Shown: positions 38,348 to 51,040, counted from the first letter of the stretch. The stretch: 64,000 nt of DNA from Calliphora vicina (GCF_958450345.1 NC_088782.1:122309980-122373979); one strand, 5' to 3'. Numbers and translations: made by a program. The notes: generated from the letters alone by a model not told the origin.

Positions 38348-38862
38348 AACAAGAGAGCTATATTCGGCTGTGCCGAATCTTAGATACCCTTCACAAAATT
38401 ATACTTAAAAATATATTTTTTTAAATATTTTTAGGTAAACAAAATTAAATTGTTTTTTTCGAAATTTTTTTATAAAGAAGTTTTTTGAATTTTATTGAAA
38501 TTTTTTCTTTTCGAAATGGTTTTTTAAAAAAAGTTTTTTCCAATTTTTTTTTTAATTTTTAAAAAAAATTTTTTTTGGAAAAATAATTTATGACAGAAAA
38601 AAATTTTTGATGAAAAAAAAATTCGGGTTAAAAAATATTTTTACCGAATTTGACCCATTGTAGGTCCGGTCCAACTTACTATAGCTTTATATACATCGTT
38701 GCAATGGACTTTAAAATATCTATCATTAGATATCCATCTTGTCTATATTAATGACTTAGTAATCCAGATATAGATCAAAAATAGGCCAAAAATCTAGGTT
38801 CTCCCGGTTTTTTCCTTATATCTCAGCAATTTGTGGGCCGATTTTGACACTTTTCTGTACAA
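38348..38862 (+). mobile_element. Dispersed element, ACAAGAGAGCTATATTCGG family (5' part)
   Basis: Opens ACAAGAGAGCTATATTCGGC followed by TGTGCCGAATCTTAGATACC, with a TTCGGC-TGT-GCCGAA hairpin. After A/T runs comes a conserved body including ACCCATTGTAGGTCCGGTCC, CTATCATTAGATATCCATCT and TTATATCTCAGCAATTTGTG. The same body is present in reverse complement at 51150-51365. It runs straight into a 35-bp tandem array. No protein is encoded; it is probably non-autonomous, perhaps Helitron-like (inference). Confidence 0.65.
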
Positions 38863-39322
38863 GAAAACTGTCTTCAAAAAGACTGTTTTCTATAACAGAA
38901 AATTGTCTTCAAAAAGACTGTTTTCTATAACAATAAGACTGTTTTCTATAACAGAAAACTGTCCTCAAAAAGACTGTTTTCTATAACAGAAAACTGTCTT
39001 CAAAAAGACTGTTTTCTATAACAGAAAACTGTCTTCAAAAAGACTGTTTTCTATAACAGAAAACTGTCTTCAAAAAGACTGTTTTCTATAACAGAAAACT
39101 GTCTTCAAAAAGACTGTTTTCTATAACAAAAAACTGTCTTCAAAAAGACTGTTTTCTATAACAGAAAACTGTCTTCAAAAAGACTGTTTTCTATAACAGA
39201 AAACTGTCTTCAAAAAGACTGTTTTCTATAACAGAAAACTGTCTTCAAAAACACTGTTTTCTATAACAGAAAACTGTCTTCAAAAAGACTGTTTTCTATA
39301 ACAGAAAACTGTCTTCAAAAAG
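38863..39322. repeat. 35-bp hairpin tandem repeat
   Basis: About 13 copies of a 35-bp unit made of GACTGTTTTCTATAACAG followed by AAAACTGTCTTCAAAAA. Each unit is an inverted repeat (GACTGTTTTCT against AGAAAACTGTC with one mismatch around ATAAC), so the RNA or single strand could form a run of small stem-loops. Copies are almost identical, indicating recent expansion within the preceding element. Confidence 0.95.
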
Positions 39323-40086
39323 ACACTTTTTTATATCTTTTTCTAAAGTCTAGTTTACACTGCATTTGTAAATATTTATATAGTGTAGCCAAGGAAGCTC
39401 TCACCCACAGTTCATACCTATTTTTAGAAATTTCCTCCCCAAATACTTCTGTGGCCTTAAAAAGTAAACAGTTTTTTTTTCAGCTAAATAAAATTTATGA
39501 CAATTTTACTTTCACAAATCAATACAAAAAAATATTGTTGAATCATCACACTTAGTTTTACACATTGGCAGACTTATAACCCCACTTCTATTGCAAATAA
39601 TTGAAAAATTTTCTACATGTATTGTATTGTGAACCGACTGACTTTCACACAGTGTTGATAAATGCTTAAACATGTATCAAAATAATACAAATACAAATCT
39701 GTTTGACAGTATGTGTAGTATTTGTGTGTATTTCCGCAGTCTTTGCGTTACAGTTTGGTAAACGAAAATGAAAAAAAAACTGAAAATGTCATCAGTAAAA
39801 ACCATAAATTATACATATTAGATTTACAACAATAAAATATTATTTATCATCAATTCTTACAAAAAAAATAATAATGATAATAATACATAATAATGATGAC
39901 AAGAAGATTGTGTGAGCTGATGCTGTTGGAAATGATGATGACGATGATGATGACATCGATAAAAATATGCAAGTGACATCAAATTATAATTGTATTTTAA
40001 ATATCAAATCAATTGAGTGGCGTGTTATACTTAAATAAATGCTAACATTGGCATAATTTTTATGCAAAGAATGTTTCATATAACAT

Positions 40087-40104
40087 CAGCCTAAAAGTAT
40101 GCAA
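40087..40104 (+). promoter_or_regulatory. Su(Hw)-like motif 17
   Basis: Reads CAGCCTAAAAGTATGCAA, essentially the known consensus in reverse sense. Confidence 0.65.
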
Positions 40105-40441
40105 GCATTTTTTGAAGGTAGTTTCAAAAATACAACAGTTACTGTAACATTACCATGTCTTCTATTATAAAACTAATTTAATTGTCATTTTCTTTAAATA
40201 AAAGATTAAATTTCATAAAAAAATATATAAGATTTACCTTATATAGAGTAGAAACACTCAGGCAAACAAACGAATTTCAACTGTTTATATATGACAGTCA
40301 TGTTTAAACTCTCATTCATAAATATAGCAGGATGAAAATAAGAAAATAAAGAAAAACTTAAGCTTTATATGACAACTATACTTTTATAGACTTATTTGTA
40401 CAGGTACGCAGCAACATACAGGTGTAGAAATTTTGTATGGA

Positions 40442-40470
40442 TGTGTGTGTGTGGAAACACACACACACAC
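40442..40470. repeat. GT/AC stem-loop
   Basis: A TGTGTGTGTGTG run is followed by GAAA and then CACACACACACAC, so the two dinucleotide tracts are self-complementary around a four-base loop. Confidence 0.8.
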
Positions 40471-41018
40471 GTACTCCTTCTTCTCCTGAGAAGCACGTAG
40501 TATTATACATGTCTAAGTTAATATTAAGTGTGGAAAAACTTACAGACTTTCATTTAATTTGTGTGTGTTTTTGCTTATTTCTTTTGTATGTATGTATTTT
40601 GAAATATTTTCTGTCACAATCTGAAAATACACACACTGCTACAGCTAGCCCAGCAAATATTCAAAATGAAAAATTATCTTCTCTAACCTATAGACTCTGT
40701 TGGTTACAACAAATATTGAACTCATATATAGAAACTTCTTTAAAAATGTTTACTGGGTTATTTATTTAAGTTAGTACCTGCTATATGTTTAAGTAAACCT
40801 ATACGCTTGTGTATTTGTGTAAAAAATTCAATTTATGAAATTTCATTTAATTCTTTATGATAAATATAATTTATCTTATAAATGTTTCTTCTTTTTTTTT
40901 TTTTGGTTGAACAAAAACAACAAAAAACTGCAAATAATCATAAAACCAGAAAACAGAAAAAAAATAACTTTTCCTCTATAACTTTATGAGAGCAGATAAA
41001 GTAGATGAGTATTATAGG

Positions 41019-41037
41019 CAGCCCTAAAGTATGCCAC
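41019..41037 (+). promoter_or_regulatory. Su(Hw)-like motif 18
   Basis: Reads CAGCCCTAAAGTATGCCAC, about 160 bp before the 12-bp array. Confidence 0.55.
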
Positions 41038-41199
41038 ACTTAATGTTTACTTTTTACGCATATAAATATACCAGAAAAATTGTCCTTGTAAACTCTACAA
41101 AAAAATTCATAAATGACAAATTTTATTATAAGAAAAATTTAAAAAATTTAGAACTTGATTCTTTTTTGTTGATAACTTTGAAATCATCAGTTTTGGAGA

Positions 41200-43735
41200 G
41201 TCTCATCTATAATATCGTATGTAGTCCCGTCTGTAGTCTCTTCTTTTATAGTTCCGTCTGTAGACGTGTATAGTCTCGTCTATAGTCTCGTCTATAGTCT
41301 CGTCTATAGTCTTGTCTATAGTCTCGTCTATAGTCTCGCCTTTAATCTCGCCAACACTCTCTTCTACAGTCTCGCCTTTAATCTCCTCCATAGTCTCATC
41401 TATAGTCTCGTCTATAATCTCCTCTATAGTCTCATCTATAGTCTCGTATAGTCTCGTCTATAGTCTCGCCTTTAATATCGCCAACACTCTCTTCTATAGT
41501 CTCGTCTATAATCTCATCTATAGTCTCGTCTATAGTCTCGTCTATAGTCTCGTCTATAGTCTCGTCTATAGTCTCGTCTATAGTCTCGTCTATAGGCTCG
41601 TCTATAGTCTCGTCTATAGTCTCGTCTATAGTCTCGTCTATAGTATCGTCTATAGTCTCGTCTATAGTATCGTCTATAGTCTCGTCTATAGTATCGTCTA
41701 TAGTCTCGTCTATAGTCTCGTCTATAGTCTCTTCTATAGTCTCGTCTATAGTCTCGTCTATAGTCTCGTCTATAGTCTCGTCTATAGTCTCGTCTATAGT
41801 CTCGTCTATAGTCTCGACTATAGTCTCGTCTATAGTCTCGATTATAGTGTCGTCTATAGTGTCGTCTATAGTCTCGTCTATAGTCTCGCCTTTAATCTCG
41901 CCAGCACTCCCTTCTATAGTCTCGTCTATAATCTCCTCCATAGTCTCTTCTATAGTCTCGTCTATAATCTCCTCTATAGTCTCATCTATAGTCTCGCGTA
42001 TAGCTTCGCCTTTAATCTCGCCAGCACTCCCTTCTATAGTCTCGTCTATAATCTCCTCCATAGTCTCTTCTATAGTCTCGTCATAATCTCCTCTATAGTC
42101 TCATCTATAGTCTCGCGTATAGCTTCGCCTTTAATCTCGCCAACACTCTCTTCTATAGTCTCGTCTATAATCTCCTCCATAGTCTCTTCTATAGTCTCGT
42201 CTATAGTCTCATCTATAGTCTCATCTATAGTCTCGCGTATAGCTTCGCCTTTAATCTCGCCAGCACTCCCTTCTATAGTCTCGTCTATAATCTCCTCCAT
42301 AGTCTCTTCTATAGTCTCGTCTATAATCTCCTCTATAGTCTCATCTATAGTCTCGCGTATAGCTTCGCCTTTAATCTCGCCAGCACTCCCTTCTATAGTC
42401 TCGTCTATAATCTCCTCCATAGTCTCTTCTATAGTCTCGTCATAATCTCCTCTATAGTCTCATCTATAGTCTCGCCTATAGCTTCGCCTTTAATCTCGCC
42501 AGCACTCCCTTCTATAGTCTCGCCTTTAATCTCGTCTACAGTCCCGCCAACACTCTCTTCTATAGTCTATAATCTCCTCCATAGTCTTATATATAGTCTC
42601 GTCTATAGTCTTGTTTATAGTCTCGTTTATAGTCTCGTCTACAGTCTCGTCTATAGCCTCGTCTATAGCCTCGTCTATAGTCTCGTCTATAGCCTCGTCT
42701 ATAGTCTCGTCTATAGTCTCGTCTGTAGTCTCGTCTATAGTCTCGTCTATAGTCTCGTCTATAGTCTCGTCTATAGTCTCGTCTATAGCCTCGTCTATAG
42801 TCTCGTCTATAGTCTCGTCTATAGCCTCGTCTATAGTCTCGTCTATAGCCTCGTCTATAGTCTCGTCTATAGTCTCGTCTATAGCCTCGTCTATAGTCTC
42901 GTCTATAGTCTCGTCTATAGCCTCGTCTATAGTCTCGTCTATAGTCTCGTCTATAGCCTCGTCTATAGTCTCGTCTATAGTCTCGTCTATAGTCTCGTCT
43001 ATAGTCTCGTCTATAGCCTCGTCTATAGTCTCGTCTATAGTCTCGTCTATAGTCTCGTCTATAGTCTCGTCTATAGTCTCGTCTATAGTTTCGTCTATAG
43101 TCTCGTCTATAGTCTCGTCTATAGTTTCGTCTATAGTCTCGTCTATAGTCTCGTCTATAGTTTCGTCTATAGTCTCGTCTATAGTTTCGTCTATAGTCTC
43201 GTCTATAGTCTCGTCTATAGTTTCGTCTATAGTCTCGTCTATAGTCTCGTCTATAGTTTCGTCTATAGTCTCGTCTATAGTATCGTCTATAGTCTCGTCT
43301 ATAGTATCGTCTATAGTCTCGTATAGTTTCGTCTATAGTCTCGTCTATAGTTTCGTCTATAGTCTCGTCTATAGTATCGTCTATAGTCTCGTCTATAGTT
43401 TCGTCTATAGTCTCGTCTATAGTTTTGTCTATAGTCTCGTCTATAGTCTCGTCTATAGTCTCGTCTATAGTCTCGTCTATAGTCTCGTCTATAGTCTCGT
43501 CTATAGTCTCGTCTATAGTCTCGTCTATAGTCTCGTCTATAGCCTCGTCTATAGTCTCGTCTATAGTCTCGTCTATAGTCTCGTCTATAGTCTCGTCTAT
43601 AGTCTCGTCTATAGTCTCGTCTATAGTCTCGTCTATGGTCTCGTCTATAGTTTCCTCTATAGTCTCCTCTATAGTATCCGCTATAGTCTCTTCTATGTCT
43701 TTTCTATAGTGGAGTCTATTCCAACTTCATGTCTA
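41200..43735 (+). repeat. 12-bp TATAGTCTCGTC satellite, block 2
   Basis: About 210 copies of the same 12-mer as at 21616-24040, in the same orientation. Two domains are visible. From 41880 to 42540 a 120-bp higher-order unit marked by CGCCTTTAATCTCGCCAGCA repeats with starts near 41888, 42008, 42127, 42247, 42367 and 42486. From 42610 to 43650 the pure 12-mer dominates with CCTCGTC and TTTCGTC variants. Long open frames (377 and 376 codons) arise only because 12 is a multiple of 3. Confidence 0.95.
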
Positions 43736-44939
43736 GTCTAAACTACATTCTAGCTTAGCCTCTAGACTCATAAATCACACATCAATGGCATAATCTCCTT
43801 TTTTTAACAATATGCCCTAGTCTTTTTTTCCACTTCACTTTTTAATCTTTAATGATTTATTTTTTTTTTCTACATTTAACAACAATTTGTTGTGTTCCTT
43901 CAAACATCCTTGGCCTTGTCTACAAGCACATTTAAGCATATTTAAAATAGTCTCTTACAAATTTCTTACATCATTCCATACCATTATTTTCTATTCTATT
44001 CTCTCTATTCGTATTTAATCGATTTAATAGCTTGAAATAATTACAGAGACATGCTTAAGTTGTTCTTACGTCTTACGTTTTTGCTCTATTCTTTTTCTAA
44101 TTTAGCTTTAAGGCGGATATTTTCTAAACACTATACAATTGTATGTTTTGTGTGTATTTTTTCCATTTCACTTGTATTCTATACAATGAATTTTGTTATC
44201 TTGAAAATTCTTGGGTGTATTTTTTTTTTTTTTTGATTTTACAACTAAACAATGGGGTTGTCGTTGCGATTAAATGTGAAAAATCAGTTAAACACACGAA
44301 ATCAGAGGCAGACCATCAAAAAGATTGACATTTTACCAGAAAATCAGCTTCACAATGTCACAGCTTGTAGGTCAGAATAAAGGTTTTCTGTTTTCCCTAT
44401 ATTTATAACATTATTCACAAGTTAAAAATTAATTTTCTAATTGAAAAAACATTAGAATAGTTGTGAAGAAAGACAAAAGCTGTGACTAACTATGATTTGT
44501 CGATTTAAAGCAATTTCTATTAAGCCTTTTTCTTATTTAAGGTCTCTTAGGCTTATAATCAAATTAAAATATTCCTTTGAGCCATTTTCAACATTATTAA
44601 ACTGTGTCAATTTCATGGCAGAATATTAATTTTGTTTTAAACGGTTTAAAGGATTTTCTAATAAACCTGCAAAGTTTTAAATTCTTGTTTATGTAGATGT
44701 TCTTTTCCCTGTTTCTATCCATAGTCTGTCTGTTGTCCCGACTGTCAATGTGTATTTTAGCCTGTGTGTGGTTTTAATAGAATTTTATTCTTTTTTTTTT
44801 TTGCTTTCATTATAATACATTTTTCATTGAGCAATTTAGAGTATTAAATAACAAATTAATGAGTATTTCTTATAATGTTTATATTATACACATTATTATT
44901 ATGACAGTTATGAAAACTAAATATATTATCAGGACTTAA

Positions 44940-44958
44940 CGCCTAGCTGTATGCTTTA
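44940..44958 (+). promoter_or_regulatory. Su(Hw)-like motif 19
   Basis: Reads CGCCTAGCTGTATGCTTTA; the centre is divergent but both ends match. Confidence 0.4.
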
Positions 44959-45130
44959 GTTTTATAAATTTTTTCATTAAACAGAAAGTATTAAATTTTT
45001 AATAGAAAAATATTATTAAATTAGCAATTTTGTTCAGTTAATACATTAAAGCAAATGTATGGCCACAAATGTAGTGTTTTGAAACATTTATTTAGTATAA
45101 ACATCTAAATTATTCTTCATATTACTAAAA

Positions 45131-45148
45131 GCCCAAATGTATGCTATT
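45131..45148 (+). promoter_or_regulatory. Su(Hw)-like motif 20
   Basis: Reads GCCCAAATGTATGCTATT. Confidence 0.5.
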
Positions 45149-45430
45149 AAATTTTATTTTCATTTACATCATGTTTTAACTGTCGCTCATTATTGCAAAT
45201 AATTTTCTCATTTTTAAACATCATTAAAAAATGATTTTTCATTTTCATTTTCTATAAAAAAATATTAAAATTTCTTTTAAATAACTCTTAGTCTTAGTTT
45301 TCCCAGTCATGCAAATTAACAGCCAATTCATATTTATCTTAAAATATTTTATATTTTTATTTCATTTTCTATTTATTTTCTTACTCTTAGAGCCTCTTAA
45401 AGTAATCACTCATTAAAGCAAAACAACTCC

Positions 45431-45449
45431 AGCCTAAAAGTCTACTTTA
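45431..45449 (+). promoter_or_regulatory. Su(Hw)-like motif 21
   Basis: Reads AGCCTAAAAGTCTACTTTA; the GTCTAC variant recurs at 49061 and 58954. Confidence 0.4.
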
Positions 45450-45814
45450 CATTTTGTTATTCCTTTTTCTTTATGATTATGCATGTTAGCAAAGTTAGGC
45501 CATAAATTATAATTGGATATTGAAGATTGCAAATAAGGTAGAAGAATAACAAAAAAATATATATATATATTGTTGTGAAATAATTGATTGTAAAGAATAG
45601 ATAAATCTTGAACAATCACAAAGAATATAAACGAGGAATCGATTTTTTTACTTGGCATGCCTAACAATATTCCATATTTTTTTTTATGTAAAGTTATTTA
45701 GCAATTATTATAGGGGAGAAACAAGAGACAATAGTATAGGGTAATTTATTAAGAGCAGTAGAAAATTTATATAAATGTTTGGTATTTAAACAAAATGGAT
45801 TCAAAAAGAGACGA

Positions 45815-48800
45815 AACTATAGACTAGACTATAGACGAGACTACATACGAAAATATAGAGAGTATAGAAGAGACTTTAGAAGAGACTATAGACGAGACTT
45901 AGAAGAGACTTTAGAAGAGACTATAGACGAGACTATAGAAGAGACTTTAGAAGAGACTTTAGAAATGAATATAGATGAGACTGTAGAAGAGACTATAGAC
46001 GAGACTTAGAAGAGACTATAAACGAGACTTAGAAGAGACTTTAGACAAGACTTAGATGAGACTATAGACGAGACTTAGAAGAGACTATAGACGAGACTTA
46101 GAGGAGACTATAAACGAGACATAGAAGAGACTTAGAAGAGACTTTAGAAGATACTATAGACGAGACTATAGAAGAGACTTTAGAAATGAATATAGACGAG
46201 ACTGTAGAAGAGACTATAGACGAGACTTAGAAGAGACTATAAACGAGACTTAGAAGAGACTTTAGACGATACTTAGAAGAGACTATAGAAAGGACTTTAG
46301 AAGAGACTATAGACGAGATTTAGAAGACTATAGACGAGACTTAGAAGAGACTATAGACGAGACTTAGAAGAGACTATAGTCGAGATTATAGAAGAGACTT
46401 TAGAAGAGACTTTAGAAATGAATATAAACGAGACTTAGAAGAGACTATAAACGAGACTTAGAAGAGACTTTAGACGATACTTAGAAGAGACTATAGAAAG
46501 GACTTTAGAAGAGACTATAGACGAGATTTAGAAGACTATAGACGAGACTTAGAAGAGACTATAGACGAGACTTAGAAGAGACTATAGCCGAGACTATAAA
46601 AGAGACTTTAGAAATGAATATAGATGAGACTATAGAAGACTTAGAAGAGACTATAAACGAGACTTTAGACGAGACTTAGAAGAGACTATAGACGAGACTT
46701 AGAAGAGATTATAGACGAGACTTAGAAGAGACTATAAAAGAGACTTTAGAAATGAATATAGATGAGACTATAGAAGACTTAGACGAGACTTAGAAGAGAC
46801 TTAGAAGAGACTATAGACGAGACTTAGAAGAGACTTTAGACAAGACTTAGATGAGACTATAGACGAGACTTAGAAAAGACTATAGACGAGACTTAGATGA
46901 GACTATAGAAGAGACTTTAGAAGAGACTATAGACGAGATTTAGAAGAGACTATGGACGAGACTATAAAAGAGACTTTAGAAATGAATATAGATGAGACTA
47001 TAGAAGACTTAGAAGAGACTATAGACGAGACTTAGAAGAGACTTTAGAAGAGACTATAGACGAGACTATGGACGAGACTATAGAAGAGACCTTAGAAGAG
47101 CCTATAGACGAGACTTAGAAGAGACTATAGTAGAGACTTTAGAAGAGACTATAGAAGAGATTTTAGAAGAGCCTATTGACGAGACTTAGAAGGGACTATA
47201 GACGAGACTTAGAAGAGACTTTAGAAGAGACTATAGAAGAGACTTTAGAAATGAATATAGATGAGACTATAGAAGACTTAGAAGAGACTATAGACGAGAC
47301 TTAGAAGAGACTTTAGAAGAGACTATAGACGAGACTATGGACGAGACTATAGAAGAGACCTTAGAAGAGCCTATAGACGAGACTTAGAAGAGACTATAGT
47401 AGAGACTATAAAAGAGACTTTAGAAATGAATATAGATGAGACTATAGAAGACTTAGAAGAGACTATAAACGAGACTTTAGACGAGACTTAGGAGAGACTT
47501 AGATGAGACTATAGAAGAGACTTTAGAAGAGACTATAGACGAGATTTAGAAGAGACTATGGACGAGACTATAAAAGAGACTTTAGAAATGAATATAGATG
47601 AGACTATAGAAGACTTAGAAGAGACCATAGACGAGACTTAGAAGAGACTTTAGAAGAGACTATAGACGAGACTATGGACGAGACTATTGAAGAGACCTTA
47701 GAAGAGCCTATAGACGAGACTTAGAAGAGACTATAGTAGAGACTTTAGAAGAGACTATAGAAGAGATTTTAGAAGAGCCTATAGACGAGACTTAGAAGGG
47801 ACTATAGACGAGACTTAGAAGAGACTATAGACGAGACTTATAAGAGACTTTAGAAGAGACTATAGACGAGATTTAGAAGAGACTATAGACGAGACTATGG
47901 ACGAGACTATAGAAGAGACCTTAGAAGAGCCTATAGACGAGACTTAGAAGAGACTATAGTGAGACTTTAGAAGAGACTATAGACGAGACTATGGAAGAGG
48001 CTATAGAAGAGTCTATAGAAGAGACTTTAGAAGAGACTATAGACGAGACTTATAAGAGACTTTAGAAGAGACTATAGACGAGACTATGGACGAGACTATA
48101 GAAGAGACCTTAGAAGAGCCTATAGACGAGACTTAGAAGAGACTATAGTAGAGACTTTAGAAGAGACTGTAGAATAGACTATAGACGAGACTTAGAAGAG
48201 CCTATAGACGAGGCTTAGAAGAGACTATAGTAGAGACTTTAGAAGAGACTATAGACGAGACTATGGACGAGGCTATAGAAGAGACCATAGAAGAGACTTT
48301 AGAAGAGACTATAGACGAGACTTATAAGAGACTTTAGAAGAGACTATAGACGAGACTTAGAATAGACTGTACAAGAGACTACAGACGAGACTATAAACGA
48401 GACTATGGACGAGACTTTAGTAGAAGAGACTATAGACGAGATTATAGGCGAGATTATAGAAGAGACTTTAGAAGAGACTATAAACGAGACTATAGAAGAG
48501 ACTGTAGAAGAGACTATAGACGGGATTATAGAAGAGACTTTAGAAGAAACCTTTGAAGAGAATATGGCAAGACCGAATTTGTTGCCAATCGAATGATTCT
48601 ACCTTAGTGTCCGAATTTTACAGTTGTGGCTATAGAATTTTAAAAGGGGTAACAAAAGTTTGGTTGCAATAATCGAAATTTTTCTTTGTCAACTGTCTTT
48701 CTGTTGATAGAATCGAAAAATTCTATTTGTACAACCTAATCATTCGATTGGCAACAAATTCGGTTGCCATCACGAATCTGTATTCTCTGTGTATAGAAGG

Positions 48801-48930
48801 GACTTCAGAAGAGACTATATACGAGACTGAATACGAGACTATAGACGATACAACGGAAGAGACTATAGACGAGACTTTAGAAGACACTATAGAAGAGACT
48901 ATAGACGAGACTATAGAAGAGATTATAGAT
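45815..48930 (-). repeat. 12-bp TATAGTCTCGTC satellite, block 3 (inverted)
   Basis: On the plus strand units read GACTATAGACGA, GACTTTAGAAGA and GACTTAGAAGA, the reverse complement of the blocks at 21616 and 41200. Higher-order blocks are clear, such as one marked by TTTAGAAATGAATATAGATG (for example near 46609, 46747, 46976, 47236, 47416 and 47581) and one with TAGAAGAGCCTATAGACGAG. A small transposon-like insert interrupts it at 48557-48789 and the array resumes to about 48930. Confidence 0.95.
48557..48789. mobile_element. Small inverted-repeat element (MITE) in the 12-mer array
   Basis: The left side has ATGGCAAGACCGAATTTG and then TTGCCAATCGAATGATT. The right side has the reverse complement, AATCATTCGATTGGCAAC and AAATTCGGTTGCCAT, giving a terminal inverted repeat of at least 33 bp around a core of about 140 bp. 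The right end continues to CTGTATTCTCTG, whose inverse begins CAGAGAATACAG, a hAT-like terminus; the left end seems to lack about 11 bp of this. No coding capacity and no clear target duplication were found. Confidence 0.6.
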
Positions 48931-49060
48931 TTTGACAGTCGATAGCGGCCATATTGTTGAAGCTAGACAAAGAAGGAGTCATAGCATAAGCCATATTATA
49001 ATCAAGCATAAATCGAACCAGACCTGGACAAACTTGAAAATGTTTTATAACTAAAAAGTA

Positions 49061-49077
49061 TAGACTACTTTTAGGGG
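49061..49077 (-). promoter_or_regulatory. Su(Hw)-like motif 22
   Basis: The plus strand reads TAGACTACTTTTAGGGG. Confidence 0.4.
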
Positions 49078-50785
49078 ACTCAATTTCTAAATGCAATAAA
49101 TGATGGAAATTTGGCTTAAAAGGATGCAATAAAAATTAATTATGGCAAAACTAGAATTTTGAAAAATATTTTTATATTTATACTTTATCAATTTTATGTG
49201 CATTATTTTTTAAACTGAATAAATCAAAGTGACATTAGTCACTTATTAAATAATGCTTCATTATCGATAAGTGCTAACACTTGCAGTTTTTTTTTTAACT
49301 GTTTTAAACTATAAACTCTATTATAAATGTTTATTGATATATAAAAAGAGTAACAGCTTGTAATTCAACTTGTTATGCTGCCACTTATTTATTGCTGATG
49401 CCTGCCCACTGACCACACAATGATGATGAACCAATTAGTAGCTATTTTTCTTGTTTCAAAGAGATAAAATAGATTTTCAACGTTGGGTTTTTTGTTTAGA
49501 ATGAATTAGTTGTAATGACAAGCAATGTGTTTTTTTTTTAATTTTTTTCTGCAAACACTTGCAGTTTAGCATTCATTGGGTTTAGTGCTGCTGGTAGATT
49601 GGCGCTTTTCCCCTTTTGGATGTTTCATGCAGTAACTCTGAAATGCCACTCAATCATTATTAAAGTATAATTTTCCAATGAAAGAGTGATTGCTGAAACT
49701 AAAATTGGCATTTGCTTGCCAGAATAAACTTCCGTAACAGATGAAGATGAATAATTTGTTGGCAATGAGAGTTCCACACATAAGGGTGTGCCTTTAAATG
49801 GGGATGTTATATGGAAATCTGGAGGATAGTAAGATGTGTTTTAAAGGTTTCCCTAAAGTGTGGAAATGTGTAAAATGATGTATAGATTTGTGGAGAGAAA
49901 AAACTAGTAAACCATCAACATATTGAAGCGTTAATTACCAACTCAACTAGGGGTAAATATTAAATCAAAATGGTTCTCTTACAGCCATGGAAACATGGCT
50001 GTCAATTTGTTGAGAATTTATTTTTAAATTTTTTTTATGTAAGACTGTAATAAGGACCGTAGAGACAGAGGTTAAAATCTGCATTGTATAGACTTGACAT
50101 AGACAAGTCTTAGAAAATATAATGACTGATAATGAAGTATCTTCACTGGTTCGTTTTACACTCAACTTTATTTAGTTTGAATATTTCTTCTGCTCATAAA
50201 CTTTAGCACAAGTAGCATGTGTTTTTTTTAAAAAAATAAAAAAAAAACTTTAAATGACAATGTGAAGAAAAAAACGATACAATGTTTCTAATTAGTTTTT
50301 AAAACAATAAACCAACACTCATGTAACAATGAAGAGCTCGCATGGAAACTGCTAACGGCTGATGATGATGATGATGGAAAAGTGTGATTAACTGAAAAAG
50401 TATCACCAGAAAAGTAGGAGAAGAAATAAATATTTTAAAGTAATTGTTGGTATGTATATCCAAGCAATCAATGCTATAAATTTATACAAATTTAAAATAA
50501 ATTGTATAAATCCAGTATTTAATTTCAAACTCCCACAAAACGTGCTTTGAATTTTTGATGGTTTTGGTGTCAGTTTACTGTAGACAATTTATGACTGCTG
50601 CTGTCTGCTGACAGACAGGTGGGCGTTTTCAACAGAGATTCAATTGAAATATAAATTATTTTTTTTGTGGAAATATTGTAAAATTTTATTTTATATATTG
50701 TTGTTAACCTTCATAAAAATGTGCTTTATCTTTATTTCCATTTTAATTTAGCCCAAAAGTATTAAACACATTTTGCTAAAACTCA

Positions 50786-50805
50786 ACTCCCTAATGTATG
50801 CTTTA
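50786..50805 (+). promoter_or_regulatory. Su(Hw)-like motif 23
   Basis: Reads ACTCCCTAATGTATGCTTTA, one base shorter in the A run. Confidence 0.45.
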
Positions 50806-51040
50806 GTTTATGTGCGTTTTTTCTGCCGAAATACCATAAAAACATTTTATACCTGCCAAAAATAATGTGGTTTTATTACAGGAAGAATTATGGTTTAGAT
50901 AAAAGAACCTATTTTTGAAGTAAAGCGAGTGTGTAAACATTTTTGAATTTCGCTAATTTGATTAAATTTTTCAACATTGCAAACATTCTGTTATATCTGT
51001 GATATTTATTTCAAATGGAATTAAATCCATCATTATGTTA

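Larger units (their letters stand above)
39323..41199. other. Spacer with two strong Su(Hw)-like motifs
   Basis: AT-rich, with GAT/ATGATG microsatellites at 39865-39960 and a (GT)n-GGAA-(AC)n stem-loop at 40442-40470. The motifs at 40087 and 41019 are the best-defined signals. No gene is supported. Confidence 0.5.
43736..45814. other. Spacer between inverted 12-mer arrays
   Basis: AT-rich, non-coding, with three Su(Hw)-like motifs clustered at 44940-45449 and an (AT)n tract at 45557-45571. It would form the loop if the flanking arrays paired. Confidence 0.5.

Noticed and set aside
41312..43741. Long open frames of Ser-Ser-Ile-Val or Tyr-Ser-Leu-Val (plus) and Glu-Thr-Ile-Asp (minus) repeats
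   Set aside because: The 12-bp unit is a multiple of three, so frames stay open on both strands simultaneously. The same holds at 19127-19462, 21764-22512, 45779-46009 and 48405-48596.
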